From the NCBI RefSeq assembly GCF_001644605.1, contig NZ_CP011388.1, positions 3,376,501 through 3,440,500 of the forward strand: DNA of 64,000 nt, given 5' to 3'. Under the pieces are notes generated by a model, which searched no databases, was not told the origin of the DNA, and saw nothing but the letters and a program-made list of their open reading frames with translations. This DNA comes from Paenibacillus swuensis. Lineage in GTDB: Bacteria; Bacillota; Bacilli; Paenibacillales; DY6. The stretch's first letter is position 1. The number at the start of each line of letters is the position of its first letter. Made by a program: the position numbers and the translations under genes. Below, one piece after another: positions 25,042 through 33,943 of the stretch.

Positions 25042-26073
25042 ATGAATATGAAGATGTTCAAACAAGGTTGCGTAATGATGCTATTGACGGGAATGCTGGC
25101 TATGTCGGCTTGCTCGGCCGCCGACAACAACTCGGGCGCAGATGCCAAAATGAATTCACTACAGCGAAGTAGCGATAATTCTGCTGCAATGGAAGGCGCG
25201 GCGGAATCTGCTCCTGCTGATAAGGCGATGGAACAAGATCAGAACTCTCAAGAATCAAAGGTCGAGTCCGACGCGGAAACGCCGATGTCCGCAGGTTCGT
25301 TAGGCAACGGAACGGCCGCTTCATCTCCCGTCTCATCGTCGGGCCAACCCGTATTGAACCAGAAATTGATTTATCGCGCCAATTTAACGATGGAAGTGAA
25401 AGATTACGCGAAAACCCAAAGCCAAATTCAGAACCTGATTCACCTGTCCGGCGGTTATTTAATTCAATTCACAGACAGCAAGACCAGCAATGAATTAGGC
25501 GGTAATTATAAAATTAAAGTACCAGCTCAAGGGTTCATGTCCTTCATCGGAGAGTTGGAGAAAATGAAGCCTGTGGAACTTCAACGGAGTATGCAAGGCA
25601 CCGATGTGTCTGAAGAATACGTGGACCTGGAGTCCCGCTTAAAGGCGAAGCAAGTGGTTGAAGCCCGGTTACTCTCTTTCATGGAGAAGGCGCAGAAAGC
25701 CTCTGACTTAGTCGCTTTTTCCAAAGAGCTTGGCGGTGTGCAAGAGGAGATTGAACGGTTTAAAGGCCGGATGCGTTACCTCGATGAGAACGTGGCCTTC
25801 TCTACCATCGAATTACGTGTATACCAACCCGTAGTCCAAACGGCCGTCAAGGATCCTGAAGAGAAGGATGCGTTGTTCGCAAGAGCTGGAGCAGCGATGA
25901 AATCCAGCGGCGCCTTCCTGGTGGCTTTGTTTGAGGGGGTTGTAGTCCTGCTTGCGGGATTATTGCCATTATTGATCATATTGATTCCCGTTGGCGGTTT
26001 CATGTACTTTATGTACAACAAAAACAGACGCAACAAAGGAAGACCGACCGATTCAGACCCGGGGTCCTCTTAA
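25042..26073 (+). CDS. DUF4349 domain lipoprotein
   Basis: A 343-residue predicted lipoprotein. The signal sequence ends LAMSAC (Cys24), followed by a long low-complexity Ser/Ala/Glu-rich linker (about residues 25-105). The DUF4349 domain follows, with LIYRANLTMEVKDY, then a GTDVSEEYVDLESRLKAKQ stretch and a coiled coil (about residues 210-250). Near the C-terminus (about 292-325) is a membrane segment (VVVLLAGLLPLLIILIPVGGFMYF) and a basic tail. This architecture is typical of the family, whose role is unknown; it resembles envelope or export-linked proteins. It starts with ATG behind AAGGGGG and is flanked by terminators on both sides, so it is probably a single-gene transcript. Confidence 0.8.
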   Translation: MNMKMFKQGCVMMLLTGMLAMSACSAADNNSGADAKMNSLQRSSDNSAAMEGAAESAPADKAMEQDQNSQESKVESDAETPMSAGSLGNGTAASSPVSSSGQPVLNQKLIYRANLTMEVKDYAKTQSQIQNLIHLSGGYLIQFTDSKTSNELGGNYKIKVPAQGFMSFIGELEKMKPVELQRSMQGTDVSEEYVDLESRLKAKQVVEARLLSFMEKAQKASDLVAFSKELGGVQEEIERFKGRMRYLDENVAFSTIELRVYQPVVQTAVKDPEEKDALFARAGAAMKSSGAFLVALFEGVVVLLAGLLPLLIILIPVGGFMYFMYNKNRRNKGRPTDSDPGSS

Positions 26074-26101
26074 ATTTAACCCGAACAGAAAATCTTTTTT
26101 T

Positions 26102-26138
26102 GAAAATCTTGCTAATTAGCAGGATTTTCTTTTTTTTT
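26102..26138 (+). terminator. Intrinsic terminator before mraZ
   Basis: GAAAATCTTGCT and AGCAGGATTTTC form a nearly perfect stem around AATT (loop TAAT region) and are followed by nine to ten T. Confidence 0.9.
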
Positions 26139-26153
26139 ATAGAATTATGATTC

Positions 26154-26180
26154 AAAGTGGTGAAAAGTGGGGTAAAGTGG
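26154..26180 (+). promoter_or_regulatory. MraZ operator: three AAAGTGG repeats
   Basis: AAAGTGG occurs at 26154-26160, 26164-26170 and 26174-26180, exactly 10 bp apart, just upstream of mraZ. MraZ proteins bind short GTGG/TGGG-type direct repeats one helical turn apart, so this is the expected autoregulatory site of the dcw cluster. Confidence 0.75.
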
Positions 26181-26208
26181 AGACTTAGGGTGGAGGTGTG
26201 GTAGGATT

Positions 26209-26646
26209 ATGTTCATGGGCGAATATCAACATACGATCGACGATAAAGGCCGCATGATCATTCCCGCCAAATTTCGCGAAGCCCTCGGTTCCGAATTCGT
26301 GGTAACCCGCGGATTAGACAACTGCTTATTCGTTTATCCGATGGAAGAATGGAAGGTGCTCGAGCAGAAGCTTAAAGCACTCCCGTTAATGAAATCGGAT
26401 GCGCGCGCGTTCACCAGGTTTTTCTTTTCAGGCGCCACCGAATGCGAGCTGGACAAACAGGGAAGGGTAAACTTACCCAATACTCTGCGCGAGTACGGCA
26501 AGTTGGATAAGGATTGTGTCGTGCTGGGCGTGTCGAATCGTGTGGAAATATGGAGCAAAGAAGTGTGGGAGGACTATTTCAATCAGTCCGAAACTTCTTT
26601 CAATGAAATCGCCGAAAAGCTGGTCGATTTTAATTTTGATTTATAA
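26209..26646 (+). CDS. mraZ: Transcriptional regulator MraZ
   Basis: A 145-residue protein made of two SpoVT/AbrB-like (MraZ) domains. The first begins [24 protein letters not shown], the second has [25 protein letters not shown]. It forms a ring-shaped oligomer that binds the direct repeats just upstream and controls the dcw cluster. The ATG gives the conserved family N-terminus. The ribosome site is modest (GGAGG about 12 nt upstream). rsmH follows in 30 bases, as in almost all bacteria. The length matches the family (about 143). Confidence 0.95.
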   Translation: MFMGEYQHTIDDKGRMIIPAKFREALGSEFVVTRGLDNCLFVYPMEEWKVLEQKLKALPLMKSDARAFTRFFFSGATECELDKQGRVNLPNTLREYGKLDKDCVVLGVSNRVEIWSKEVWEDYFNQSETSFNEIAEKLVDFNFDL

Positions 26647-26676
26647 TCGGCTGAACGACGTAGGAGGACGAACAAC

Positions 26677-27630
26677 TTGTTTCATCACATCACTGTACTT
26701 AAAGAAGAGGCCGTAGAAGGGCTAAAGATCAGACCGGATGGTATTTACGTGGACTGCACCCTTGGCGGCGCGGGTCACAGTGAACTCATTGCTTCTCAAC
26801 TGAGCCCCGCCGGCACCCTGATTGCTTTTGACCAAGATGATAGTGCACTTACCAACGCGGCGGAACGGTTAGCGCCGTATATGGACCGGGTCAAGCTTGT
26901 AAAAACGAACTTTCGATACATAAAAGAAGCTCTGGCCGCATTACCGGAAGTTCCCAAAGCAGAGGGGATTCCTCAAGTGGACGGTATTCTGTTTGATATC
27001 GGGGTTTCCTCTCCGCAACTGGATGAGGCAGACCGGGGATTCAGCTATCATCAGGACGCTCCGCTGGATATGCGAATGGATCAATCCGCCGAACTGACGG
27101 CGCGAATGATCGCGAATGATTGGTCAGAGGAAGAAATCGCAAGGATCTTATTTCAATATGGCGAGGAGAAGTTTTCCAGGCGGATTGCCCGCAACATTGT
27201 GGATGCCCGCAAAACAACGCCTATAGAAACGACAGGGCAGTTAGCGGAATTAATTAAAGAGGGGATTCCCGCAGCAGCGCGCCGCACGGGAGGTCATCCC
27301 GCCAAACGCAGCTTTCAAGGATTCCGGATTGCCGTTAACGATGAATTGGGAGCCTTTGAAGATGCGCTGCGGGATGCCGTGACTTGTCTTGCTCCAGGTG
27401 GTCGTGTCTCTGTTATCACCTTTCATTCCCTTGAGGATCGGATCTGCAAACAGATCTTGGCCGGAATGCTGGAGAAGTGTACATGTCCTCCGGATTTTCC
27501 AATGTGCGTATGTCAAAGAAAAGGCATCGTGAAGCTGGTTAACCGGAAGCCGATTGTACCGAATGAAAGCGAATTAGAGGGGAATCAGAGATCGCGCTCC
27601 GCAAAGCTGCGAATTGCCGAGAAACTATAA
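26677..27630 (+). CDS. rsmH: 16S rRNA (cytosine(1402)-N(4))-methyltransferase RsmH
   Basis: A 317-residue SAM-dependent methyltransferase that modifies C1402 of 16S rRNA in the decoding centre. Motifs: [16 protein letters not shown] (SAM-binding motif I), [31 protein letters not shown], and [21 protein letters not shown] with the C-terminal [12 protein letters not shown]. The start is TTG 26677 with AGGAGG 8-9 nt upstream. It lies 30 bases after mraZ and 53 before ftsL, the standard order. The length matches the family (about 311-316). Confidence 0.96.
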   Translation: MFHHITVLKEEAVEGLKIRPDGIYVDCTLGGAGHSELIASQLSPAGTLIAFDQDDSALTNAAERLAPYMDRVKLVKTNFRYIKEALAALPEVPKAEGIPQVDGILFDIGVSSPQLDEADRGFSYHQDAPLDMRMDQSAELTARMIANDWSEEEIARILFQYGEEKFSRRIARNIVDARKTTPIETTGQLAELIKEGIPAAARRTGGHPAKRSFQGFRIAVNDELGAFEDALRDAVTCLAPGGRVSVITFHSLEDRICKQILAGMLEKCTCPPDFPMCVCQRKGIVKLVNRKPIVPNESELEGNQRSRSAKLRIAEKL

Positions 27631-27683
27631 TCATGTACTAAATTCATATGAAGCATTTGAGGAAAGAGGGGGAAGTAAGAAAT

Positions 27684-28094
27684 ATGCCGGCATACATTCA
27701 CGGGAACCTAGCTGTAAATCCGAATCCGAAACGCAAGAAAGCCACCCGGATTCGGGAAACGACCACTTTTGTTGTTCGCAAGAAAATATCAACACAGGAA
27801 AAGCTCCTGTACCTGTTCACGATCGTTGCTTGTGTATTGGTTGCGGGCGTCATTATTTTTCGATATGCTCAAATCTATGAAATGAACTTGCAATTGCAAA
27901 CGGTAGAAAAAGAGATTAAAGTGCTGCAAACCGAGAACAGCAAGATGAAGTTGAAGCTGGAAGCGATGATGAATCCGGCAGAGTTGGAAAAGAGAGCATT
28001 GCAAGAAGGCTTCACGAAAGGACAGTCCGATTCGAAGGAATATGTTGTTCCGAACAAGAATACCGGTTCCGAAGGTGTGGCACTAACAGAATAA
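27684..28094 (+). CDS. ftsL: Cell division protein FtsL
   Basis: A 136-residue bitopic protein: a basic cytoplasmic tail of about 44 residues (with PKRKKATR), a membrane span (about 45-62, LYLFTIVACVLVAGVIIF) and an extracytoplasmic coiled coil (about 65-105, LQLQTVEKEIKVLQTENSKM). FtsL works with DivIC and DivIB at the septum to activate FtsW and the septal PBP. Start: ATG 27684 is preferred over ATG 27648, which has no ribosome site; AGAGGGGGAAG is about 9-11 nt before 27684. Sequence identity in FtsL is low, so the call rests on position and topology. Confidence 0.85.
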   Translation: MPAYIHGNLAVNPNPKRKKATRIRETTTFVVRKKISTQEKLLYLFTIVACVLVAGVIIFRYAQIYEMNLQLQTVEKEIKVLQTENSKMKLKLEAMMNPAELEKRALQEGFTKGQSDSKEYVVPNKNTGSEGVALTE

Positions 28095-28113
28095 ACGTGA
28101 TGAGGGATTTCCT

Positions 28114-30345
28114 ATGGCGAAGAAAAACCGAATGCGAACACTATTTATGGGGGGCGTAATCACCCTCCTTTTTACTTACATTTTAGTTCAAGTTTTTATG
28201 GTGCAAGTAGCCGATAATGCGTTCTGGTTGGCTAAAGCGGAGCAACAATGGGCAGCGAATAAATCCATTCTTCCTGTTCGGGGAGCGATTACGGATCGGA
28301 ATGGCAAAGTACTTGCTAAAGACGGTGAGGCTTTTACGATTGCCGTTAACCCCGAGGTGATTAATCAACAGGGAACGGAAGATGAGATGGTTGCAGGCCT
28401 TCACAAAATTCTCGGGATTCCCGAAGAGAAGCTTAAAGCGAACGTAATCGCCAAAAATAAAGAAGGCAAGTTCTATAAATACAGAGCCTTGGGCAGAGAC
28501 GGCCAAAAAGTAGACACGGATACCGCGGACAAGGTGCTCGCGTTTCGTGACGAGCTTCGTAAGTCGGTTGCCAAGGAACTTGGGAAGAAGAAGGTTAATA
28601 ACGTCGGAATTATCCTTGAAGAGGACTCGAAGCGTTATTATCCTAAGGATGTAATGGCTTCACATGTACTGGGTTACCTAAACAAACAAGGCGAACCCGC
28701 AACCGGATTAGAAGCACTTTATAATAAGCAATTATCGGGCACAGCCGGTTCAATCGGATATGAGAAAGATCTGCTCGGCAGGCGTCTGCCGGATTCCAAA
28801 GTGGAATATAAAGCGGCAGTTGACGGCAAGAATGTAAAGCTTACATTGGATGAGAATATCCAGCATTACATAGAAGACGCGCTCAAGAAAGCCGATGATC
28901 AGTTTCATCCCAAGAGTATGACGGCGATCGCGGTGGATCCCAAGACGATGGAGATTTTGGGACTTGCCAATACACCTAATTATAACCCGAATGAATACTG
29001 GGATTTTAACGAAGAGTCGAAATCGAATCATGCCGTTGCTTCCATGTACGAACCGGGCTCCACGTTCAAGATTGTGACGTTGGCCGCCGCGGTCGAAGAA
29101 GGTTTGTTCGATCCGAACGGGACTTATATGTCAGGTTCCATTCGGATCCCAGGTGGAACTACCCGTGATATTAGACGTAACGGATGGGGAAAAATCACTT
29201 ATCTGGAAGGTTTGAAACGTTCAAGTAACGTAGCTTTCGTTAAATTAGGATACGAGAAACTCGGTCCGGAAAAGTTTCTGGATTATATTCATAAGTTCGG
29301 TTTCGGTCAAAAGACCGGAGTCGATATTTCAGGCGAAACTTCGCGTCAGGTTAATTTTAATTCACGTACGGATGAAGCCACGGCAACCTATGGTCAGGGC
29401 GCCGTCCTGGTAACTCCGATGCAGCAGGTTGCGGCCGTGGCCGCAGTAGCTAACGGCGGAAAATTAATGCGGCCGCATATTGTGAAAGAAATCACCGACC
29501 CTGTAACAGGCAAGGTACTTCAGAAGTTCGAACCTAAAGAAACGGCGCAAGTCATCTCCCCTGAAACTTCGGCCAAAGTCAACGGGTATCTCGAACAGGT
29601 TGTGGCTGACAGGAAGATCGGCACAGGACGAAACGCCTTCATTGAAGGCTACCGAGTAGCGGGTAAGACAGGTACGGCTCAGAAGGTAATCGGTAAGGGT
29701 TATTCCGATGAGAAATATGTAGTTTCCTTTATCGGTTACGCTCCTGTGGAGGATCCAAAAATATTGGTGTATGTTCTTGTGGATGAACCAGACGTGCCTG
29801 CAGATCAAGGCGGCGGTTATGTGGCTGCTCCTATCTTTAAAGAGATCGTCTCTCAATCTTTGCGTTACATGCAAATTCCTTCCTCCACCAAAGGAAAGAA
29901 TACATCCACCGTGGAAGAAATGGAGCCCGGGATCGCAGTGCCGAATGTGTTGGGCATGAATGTAGCCGATGCTAAAGCGGCTTTGAAAACAGGCAATATA
30001 CGCTCTTTGACCCTTGGGAAAGGGAAGAAAGTATCCGAGCAGGTTCCTATAGCGAACGGTAAGATGGGATCAGGGCAGAAGATGTTTCTGCTTACGGAGC
30101 CGATAGATAAAGTCAAAGTGCCCGATTTATCAGGACAACCGATTCAAGATGTCGTACAGATTTGCTCCATGCTGGATATGGTGTGCGATGTGACCGGTGA
30201 AGGATATGTTTCCGCTCAGTCGGTTACAAGCGTGAACGGTAAACGTGTATTAAAGGTAGCCATGAAGCCGATGAGTGTAACGGAAGCCGCCAAAGCCTCG
30301 CAACAGGCGCAGGAACAGCCGAAGAGCGAAGCTAAGGCGGGCTGA
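28114..30345 (+). CDS. pbpB: Class B penicillin-binding protein PBP2B (FtsI-type) with PASTA domains
   Basis: A 743-residue septal transpeptidase. A short cytoplasmic tail and a membrane span (about 8-30) are followed by the PBP dimerisation domain (PVRGAITDRNG) and the transpeptidase domain with SxxK STFK (S316-K319), SxN SSN (370-372) and KTG (518-520). Two C-terminal PASTA domains (about 605-665 and 666-725) follow, beginning with VPNVLGMNVADAKAAL and VPDLSGQPIQDVVQ. PASTA domains bind uncross-linked peptidoglycan. The ATG lies 19 nt after ftsL behind TGAGGGA. It is the vegetative septal enzyme, whereas the next gene is its sporulation paralogue. Confidence 0.94.
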   Translation: MAKKNRMRTLFMGGVITLLFTYILVQVFMVQVADNAFWLAKAEQQWAANKSILPVRGAITDRNGKVLAKDGEAFTIAVNPEVINQQGTEDEMVAGLHKILGIPEEKLKANVIAKNKEGKFYKYRALGRDGQKVDTDTADKVLAFRDELRKSVAKELGKKKVNNVGIILEEDSKRYYPKDVMASHVLGYLNKQGEPATGLEALYNKQLSGTAGSIGYEKDLLGRRLPDSKVEYKAAVDGKNVKLTLDENIQHYIEDALKKADDQFHPKSMTAIAVDPKTMEILGLANTPNYNPNEYWDFNEESKSNHAVASMYEPGSTFKIVTLAAAVEEGLFDPNGTYMSGSIRIPGGTTRDIRRNGWGKITYLEGLKRSSNVAFVKLGYEKLGPEKFLDYIHKFGFGQKTGVDISGETSRQVNFNSRTDEATATYGQGAVLVTPMQQVAAVAAVANGGKLMRPHIVKEITDPVTGKVLQKFEPKETAQVISPETSAKVNGYLEQVVADRKIGTGRNAFIEGYRVAGKTGTAQKVIGKGYSDEKYVVSFIGYAPVEDPKILVYVLVDEPDVPADQGGGYVAAPIFKEIVSQSLRYMQIPSSTKGKNTSTVEEMEPGIAVPNVLGMNVADAKAALKTGNIRSLTLGKGKKVSEQVPIANGKMGSGQKMFLLTEPIDKVKVPDLSGQPIQDVVQICSMLDMVCDVTGEGYVSAQSVTSVNGKRVLKVAMKPMSVTEAAKASQQAQEQPKSEAKAG

Positions 30346-30437
30346 CAGGCTTGTTCTATCCCCTCCTTGTCCTGAATATTCATGTTATGAAACCGATTCG
30401 AGGGTTTCGGCATGGAGATTGAAGGAGGGGACTGTTC

Positions 30438-32390
30438 TTGCGGGTATCTAATGTTACGGTTCGCCGAAGGTTATTTACGGCGATTATCATCGTCACGGTG
30501 CTATTTGTTTCTCTCATGTTTCGATTAGGGTTTGTCCAAATATGGAGAGGCGCGGAGTTGTCGGCGAGGGCGGAAGATTCATGGCGCCGGGATATTCCTG
30601 TGCAGCCGAAACGCGGTCAAATCACGGATCGCAACGGCACACCGCTCACTTATAATATTTCTTCGCCTACCATTATGGCTATTCCCGTACAAGTGAAGGA
30701 TAAGGAAAACACCGCGTTACAGTTATCTAAAGTTCTGAACATGTCCAAAGACACGATTGTCACATTGGTTTCCAAACGCGCAAGCAGTGTTAAAATTCAG
30801 CCCGGCGGCCGTAAAATTACGATGGAGAAAGCGGAAGAAATTCGCAATCTTAATCTGCCGGGCATTGTTGTGGCAGAAGACAATAAAAGGTATTACCCTT
30901 TTGGAGGACTAGCCTCGCATATTCTTGGCTTTACGGGAATTGACAATCAAGGATTGACAGGCACGGAGCTGACGTACAACAAATACTTAACCGGTATAGC
31001 TGGAAGTGTGGCTTACTTATCGACAGCGAACGGCAATCAGATGCCTGGTTCTTCGGATGAATATAAGGCTCCCAGAGACGGGATGAATCTGGAACTTACG
31101 ATTGATAAGAATGTTCAATCGATTATGGAACGTGAACTGGATCAGGCGATGATCCAATATCAGGCCAAGCATGTCATTGCCATCGCCATGAACCCCAACA
31201 CAGGTGAAATCTTGGGCATGGCGGGCAGACCTAATTATGAACCCGAGAAATTCCGCGAGTATTCCGCGGAAACTTATAACCGCAATTTACCCATATGGAT
31301 GACCTATGAGCCCGGTTCCACTTTCAAGATTATCACGCTCTCAGCGGCCATAGAAGAAGGTAAAGTAGACTTGGAGCATGAGCACTTCTATGATAAGGGC
31401 GCCGTGGAGGTAGGAGGCGCGCGCCTGCGTTGCTGGAAACGCGGCGGACACGGCAGCCAGACGTTTACCGAAGTTGTGGAAAATTCCTGTAACCCCGGTT
31501 TTGTGGCTTTAGGACAAAGACTTGGCAAAGACAAGCTTTTTCAGTATATTAAAGACTTCGGCTTCGGAACCAAGACCGGAATCGACCTGATGGGCGAAGA
31601 AAACGGCATTATGTTCAAGCCTTCCCAGATCGGACCTGTCGAGCTTGCCACAACGGCTTTCGGACAAGGGGTTTCTGTAACGCCAATTCAGCAAATTGCC
31701 GCGATTTCCGCCGCTGTGAACGGCGGTAAGTTGTTTAAGCCCTTTGTTGCAAGGGCTTGGGTAAACCCGGAAACCGGTGAAACGGTTCAGGAGATGAAGC
31801 CTGAATTCGTGCGTCAGGTGATTTCTCCGGAGACTTCTAAAGTTGTAAGGGAAACTTTGGAAAGTGTTGTGGCGAAAGGTACTGGCCGTAACGCCTTTAT
31901 CGACGGTTATCGCGTCGGCGGCAAGACGGGAACAGCCCAGAAGGTCATCAACGGCCGCTATTCCGCTGATGAGCATATCGTTTCCTTCATTGGATTCGCT
32001 CCTGCGGATAAACCTCAGGTTGTCGTGTATGTTGCGGTTGATGATCCGAAAGGTCTGCAGTTCGGGGGGTTAATCGCTGCCCCGATCGTGAAGAGCATCC
32101 TGGGAGATTCTTTGCGTTATATGGGTGTGAAGCCAAGTACGAACCAACTGGATAAAGTTTATCGATATGGCGAAATCCCGGTCATCAAAGTACCGGATTT
32201 AGTCGGGGCGACGGTAGAAGATATTTATGAAGATCTGAACCAGAACTTTCAGCTGGCCGCATCCGGGACAGGGAATATGGTAATCAGTCAAGCGCCTAAA
32301 CCGGGCACAAGAGTTGAGCGTGGCTCAACGATCCGGATTTATCTCGGAGAAGATCCGGACAAAGAGCAACAAATCAAGAAGCCAAAGTGA
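30438..32390 (+). CDS. spoVD: Stage V sporulation protein D (sporulation PBP)
   Basis: A 650-residue class B PBP paralogous to the preceding gene. Membrane span about residues 12-32, dimerisation domain PKRGQITDRNGTPLTYN, transpeptidase motifs STFK (S294-K297), SCN (350-352) and KTG (496-498), and one PASTA domain at the C-terminus (about 575-640, starting KVPDLVGATVEDIYEDL). In B. subtilis SpoVD makes spore cortex peptidoglycan together with SpoVE. The start TTG 30438 follows AAGGAGGGG. It lies about 90 bases after pbpB, with a weak GAAACC/GGTTTC hairpin in the gap and possibly a promoter that I could not define. Confidence 0.93.
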   Translation: MRVSNVTVRRRLFTAIIIVTVLFVSLMFRLGFVQIWRGAELSARAEDSWRRDIPVQPKRGQITDRNGTPLTYNISSPTIMAIPVQVKDKENTALQLSKVLNMSKDTIVTLVSKRASSVKIQPGGRKITMEKAEEIRNLNLPGIVVAEDNKRYYPFGGLASHILGFTGIDNQGLTGTELTYNKYLTGIAGSVAYLSTANGNQMPGSSDEYKAPRDGMNLELTIDKNVQSIMERELDQAMIQYQAKHVIAIAMNPNTGEILGMAGRPNYEPEKFREYSAETYNRNLPIWMTYEPGSTFKIITLSAAIEEGKVDLEHEHFYDKGAVEVGGARLRCWKRGGHGSQTFTEVVENSCNPGFVALGQRLGKDKLFQYIKDFGFGTKTGIDLMGEENGIMFKPSQIGPVELATTAFGQGVSVTPIQQIAAISAAVNGGKLFKPFVARAWVNPETGETVQEMKPEFVRQVISPETSKVVRETLESVVAKGTGRNAFIDGYRVGGKTGTAQKVINGRYSADEHIVSFIGFAPADKPQVVVYVAVDDPKGLQFGGLIAAPIVKSILGDSLRYMGVKPSTNQLDKVYRYGEIPVIKVPDLVGATVEDIYEDLNQNFQLAASGTGNMVISQAPKPGTRVERGSTIRIYLGEDPDKEQQIKKPK

Positions 32391-32452
32391 TTCTTAAGCT
32401 TCCATTTTGGTCTATAATAGCAGTAGCAGATAACTTATCGGAGGGATTTTTC

Positions 32453-33943
32453 GTGCAACTTAAAGAACTCGCTTCACTTGTGATGATATCGCAGGTGTCA
32501 GGTGATGAACAGGTTCAAATTACAGGCATACAGACCGACTCGCGCAAAGTACAACAAGGGGACTTGTTTATTTGCTTGCCGGGACATACGGTGAATGGTC
32601 ATGACTATGCCGAGAAGGCGGTGGCGTCAGGCGCGGCAGCTTTAGTGATTCAGGAAGACATCAAGGACCTTAAAGTTCCTGTGGTGAAGGTTAAGGATAC
32701 CCGGTTCGCGATGGCGGTGATGGCCGATCATTTCTACGGGCACCCCAGCAGTCGTCTCAAGTTGATCGGGGTAACGGGAACGAACGGCAAAACGACAACG
32801 ACGTTCCTGATTGACCGCATCTTAGAGGATCAGGGGAAACGTACCGGATTAATCGGAACGATCAAGATGAAGATTGCGGATCAATTCTACGAAATGAGCG
32901 GAACAACCCCGGAAGCGTTACAGCTCCAACAACACCTGCATGAGATGGTCGAAGCGGATACGGATTATTGCATTATGGAAGTTTCTTCTCATGCCCTGGA
33001 GCAAGGACGGGTTAAAGGTTCCGATTTCAAAACGGCGATATTCACAAACCTGACGCAGGATCATTTGGATTATCACGGTACGATGCGGGAATATCTGGGC
33101 GCCAAAGGATTGTTCTTCTCCCGCTTGGGCAATACCTACTCAGGTAATGAGAACGAAAGACGTTATGCTGTGCTTAATGCGGACGACCAAGCATCTGAAA
33201 CCTTTGCGAAGTTGACTTCAGCCGAAGTGATTACATATGCTATCGATTCACATGCGGATTTAAAGGCTTCCGACATCAGGATTACTTCCCGCGGCACAAC
33301 TTTTAAGGTAAACACGCCGATCGGCGAATCGGAAATCGCGCTTCGTATGGTGGGTAAATTTAATGTATACAACGCGCTTGCCGCTATGTCCGCAGGACTC
33401 ATTGAGGGAATTTCACTCGAAGATCTCAAAGCGAGTCTGGAGGCGGTCCAAGGGGTCGACGGACGTGTTGAAACCGTCGACGAAGGGCAGTCTTTCGCGG
33501 TGATCGTGGATTACGCGCACACGCCGGACGGCTTGGAGAATGTGTTAGCTACGGTAAAGGAATTCGCAGAAGGTAAAGTGTTATGCGTATTCGGCTGCGG
33601 AGGCGATCGGGACCGGACCAAACGGCCGTTGATGGGCAAGATTGCCGCCAAATACGCGGATCGCATTCTGGTGACCTCCGATAATCCGCGTTCCGAGAAT
33701 CCGGATGCGATTCTGTTGGATATCGAAGCCGGATTAACAGAAGACGGCGTATCCAGGGAACGTTATGAGCTCATCGTGGATCGCAAGACCGCCATTGAGA
33801 AAGCCATAGAAATGGCAAGTCCGGATGATGTTGTACTGATTGCGGGCAAAGGGCATGAAACCTATCAAATTATGAACGGAGTCACCATTGACTTCGATGA
33901 CAGACTGGTCGCCAAAGAAGCGTTAAGGGGTCGGGTTCAGTGA
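32453..33943 (+). CDS. murE: UDP-MurNAc-L-Ala-D-Glu:meso-diaminopimelate ligase MurE
   Basis: A 496-residue Mur ligase. The ATP loop is GTNGKTT (109-115), and the substrate motif DNPR (410-413) selects meso-diaminopimelate rather than lysine, so the wall is of the A1-gamma (mDAP) type. Other conserved stretches are MEVSSHALEQGRV and DYAHTPDGLENVL. Start: GTG 32453 with GGAGGG 7 nt upstream; a longer frame begins inside spoVD and lacks a ribosome site. A TATAATAG sequence at 32413 hints at an internal promoter after spoVD. The stop overlaps the start of murF (GTGA), giving coupling. Confidence 0.96.
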   Translation: MQLKELASLVMISQVSGDEQVQITGIQTDSRKVQQGDLFICLPGHTVNGHDYAEKAVASGAAALVIQEDIKDLKVPVVKVKDTRFAMAVMADHFYGHPSSRLKLIGVTGTNGKTTTTFLIDRILEDQGKRTGLIGTIKMKIADQFYEMSGTTPEALQLQQHLHEMVEADTDYCIMEVSSHALEQGRVKGSDFKTAIFTNLTQDHLDYHGTMREYLGAKGLFFSRLGNTYSGNENERRYAVLNADDQASETFAKLTSAEVITYAIDSHADLKASDIRITSRGTTFKVNTPIGESEIALRMVGKFNVYNALAAMSAGLIEGISLEDLKASLEAVQGVDGRVETVDEGQSFAVIVDYAHTPDGLENVLATVKEFAEGKVLCVFGCGGDRDRTKRPLMGKIAAKYADRILVTSDNPRSENPDAILLDIEAGLTEDGVSRERYELIVDRKTAIEKAIEMASPDDVVLIAGKGHETYQIMNGVTIDFDDRLVAKEALRGRVQ

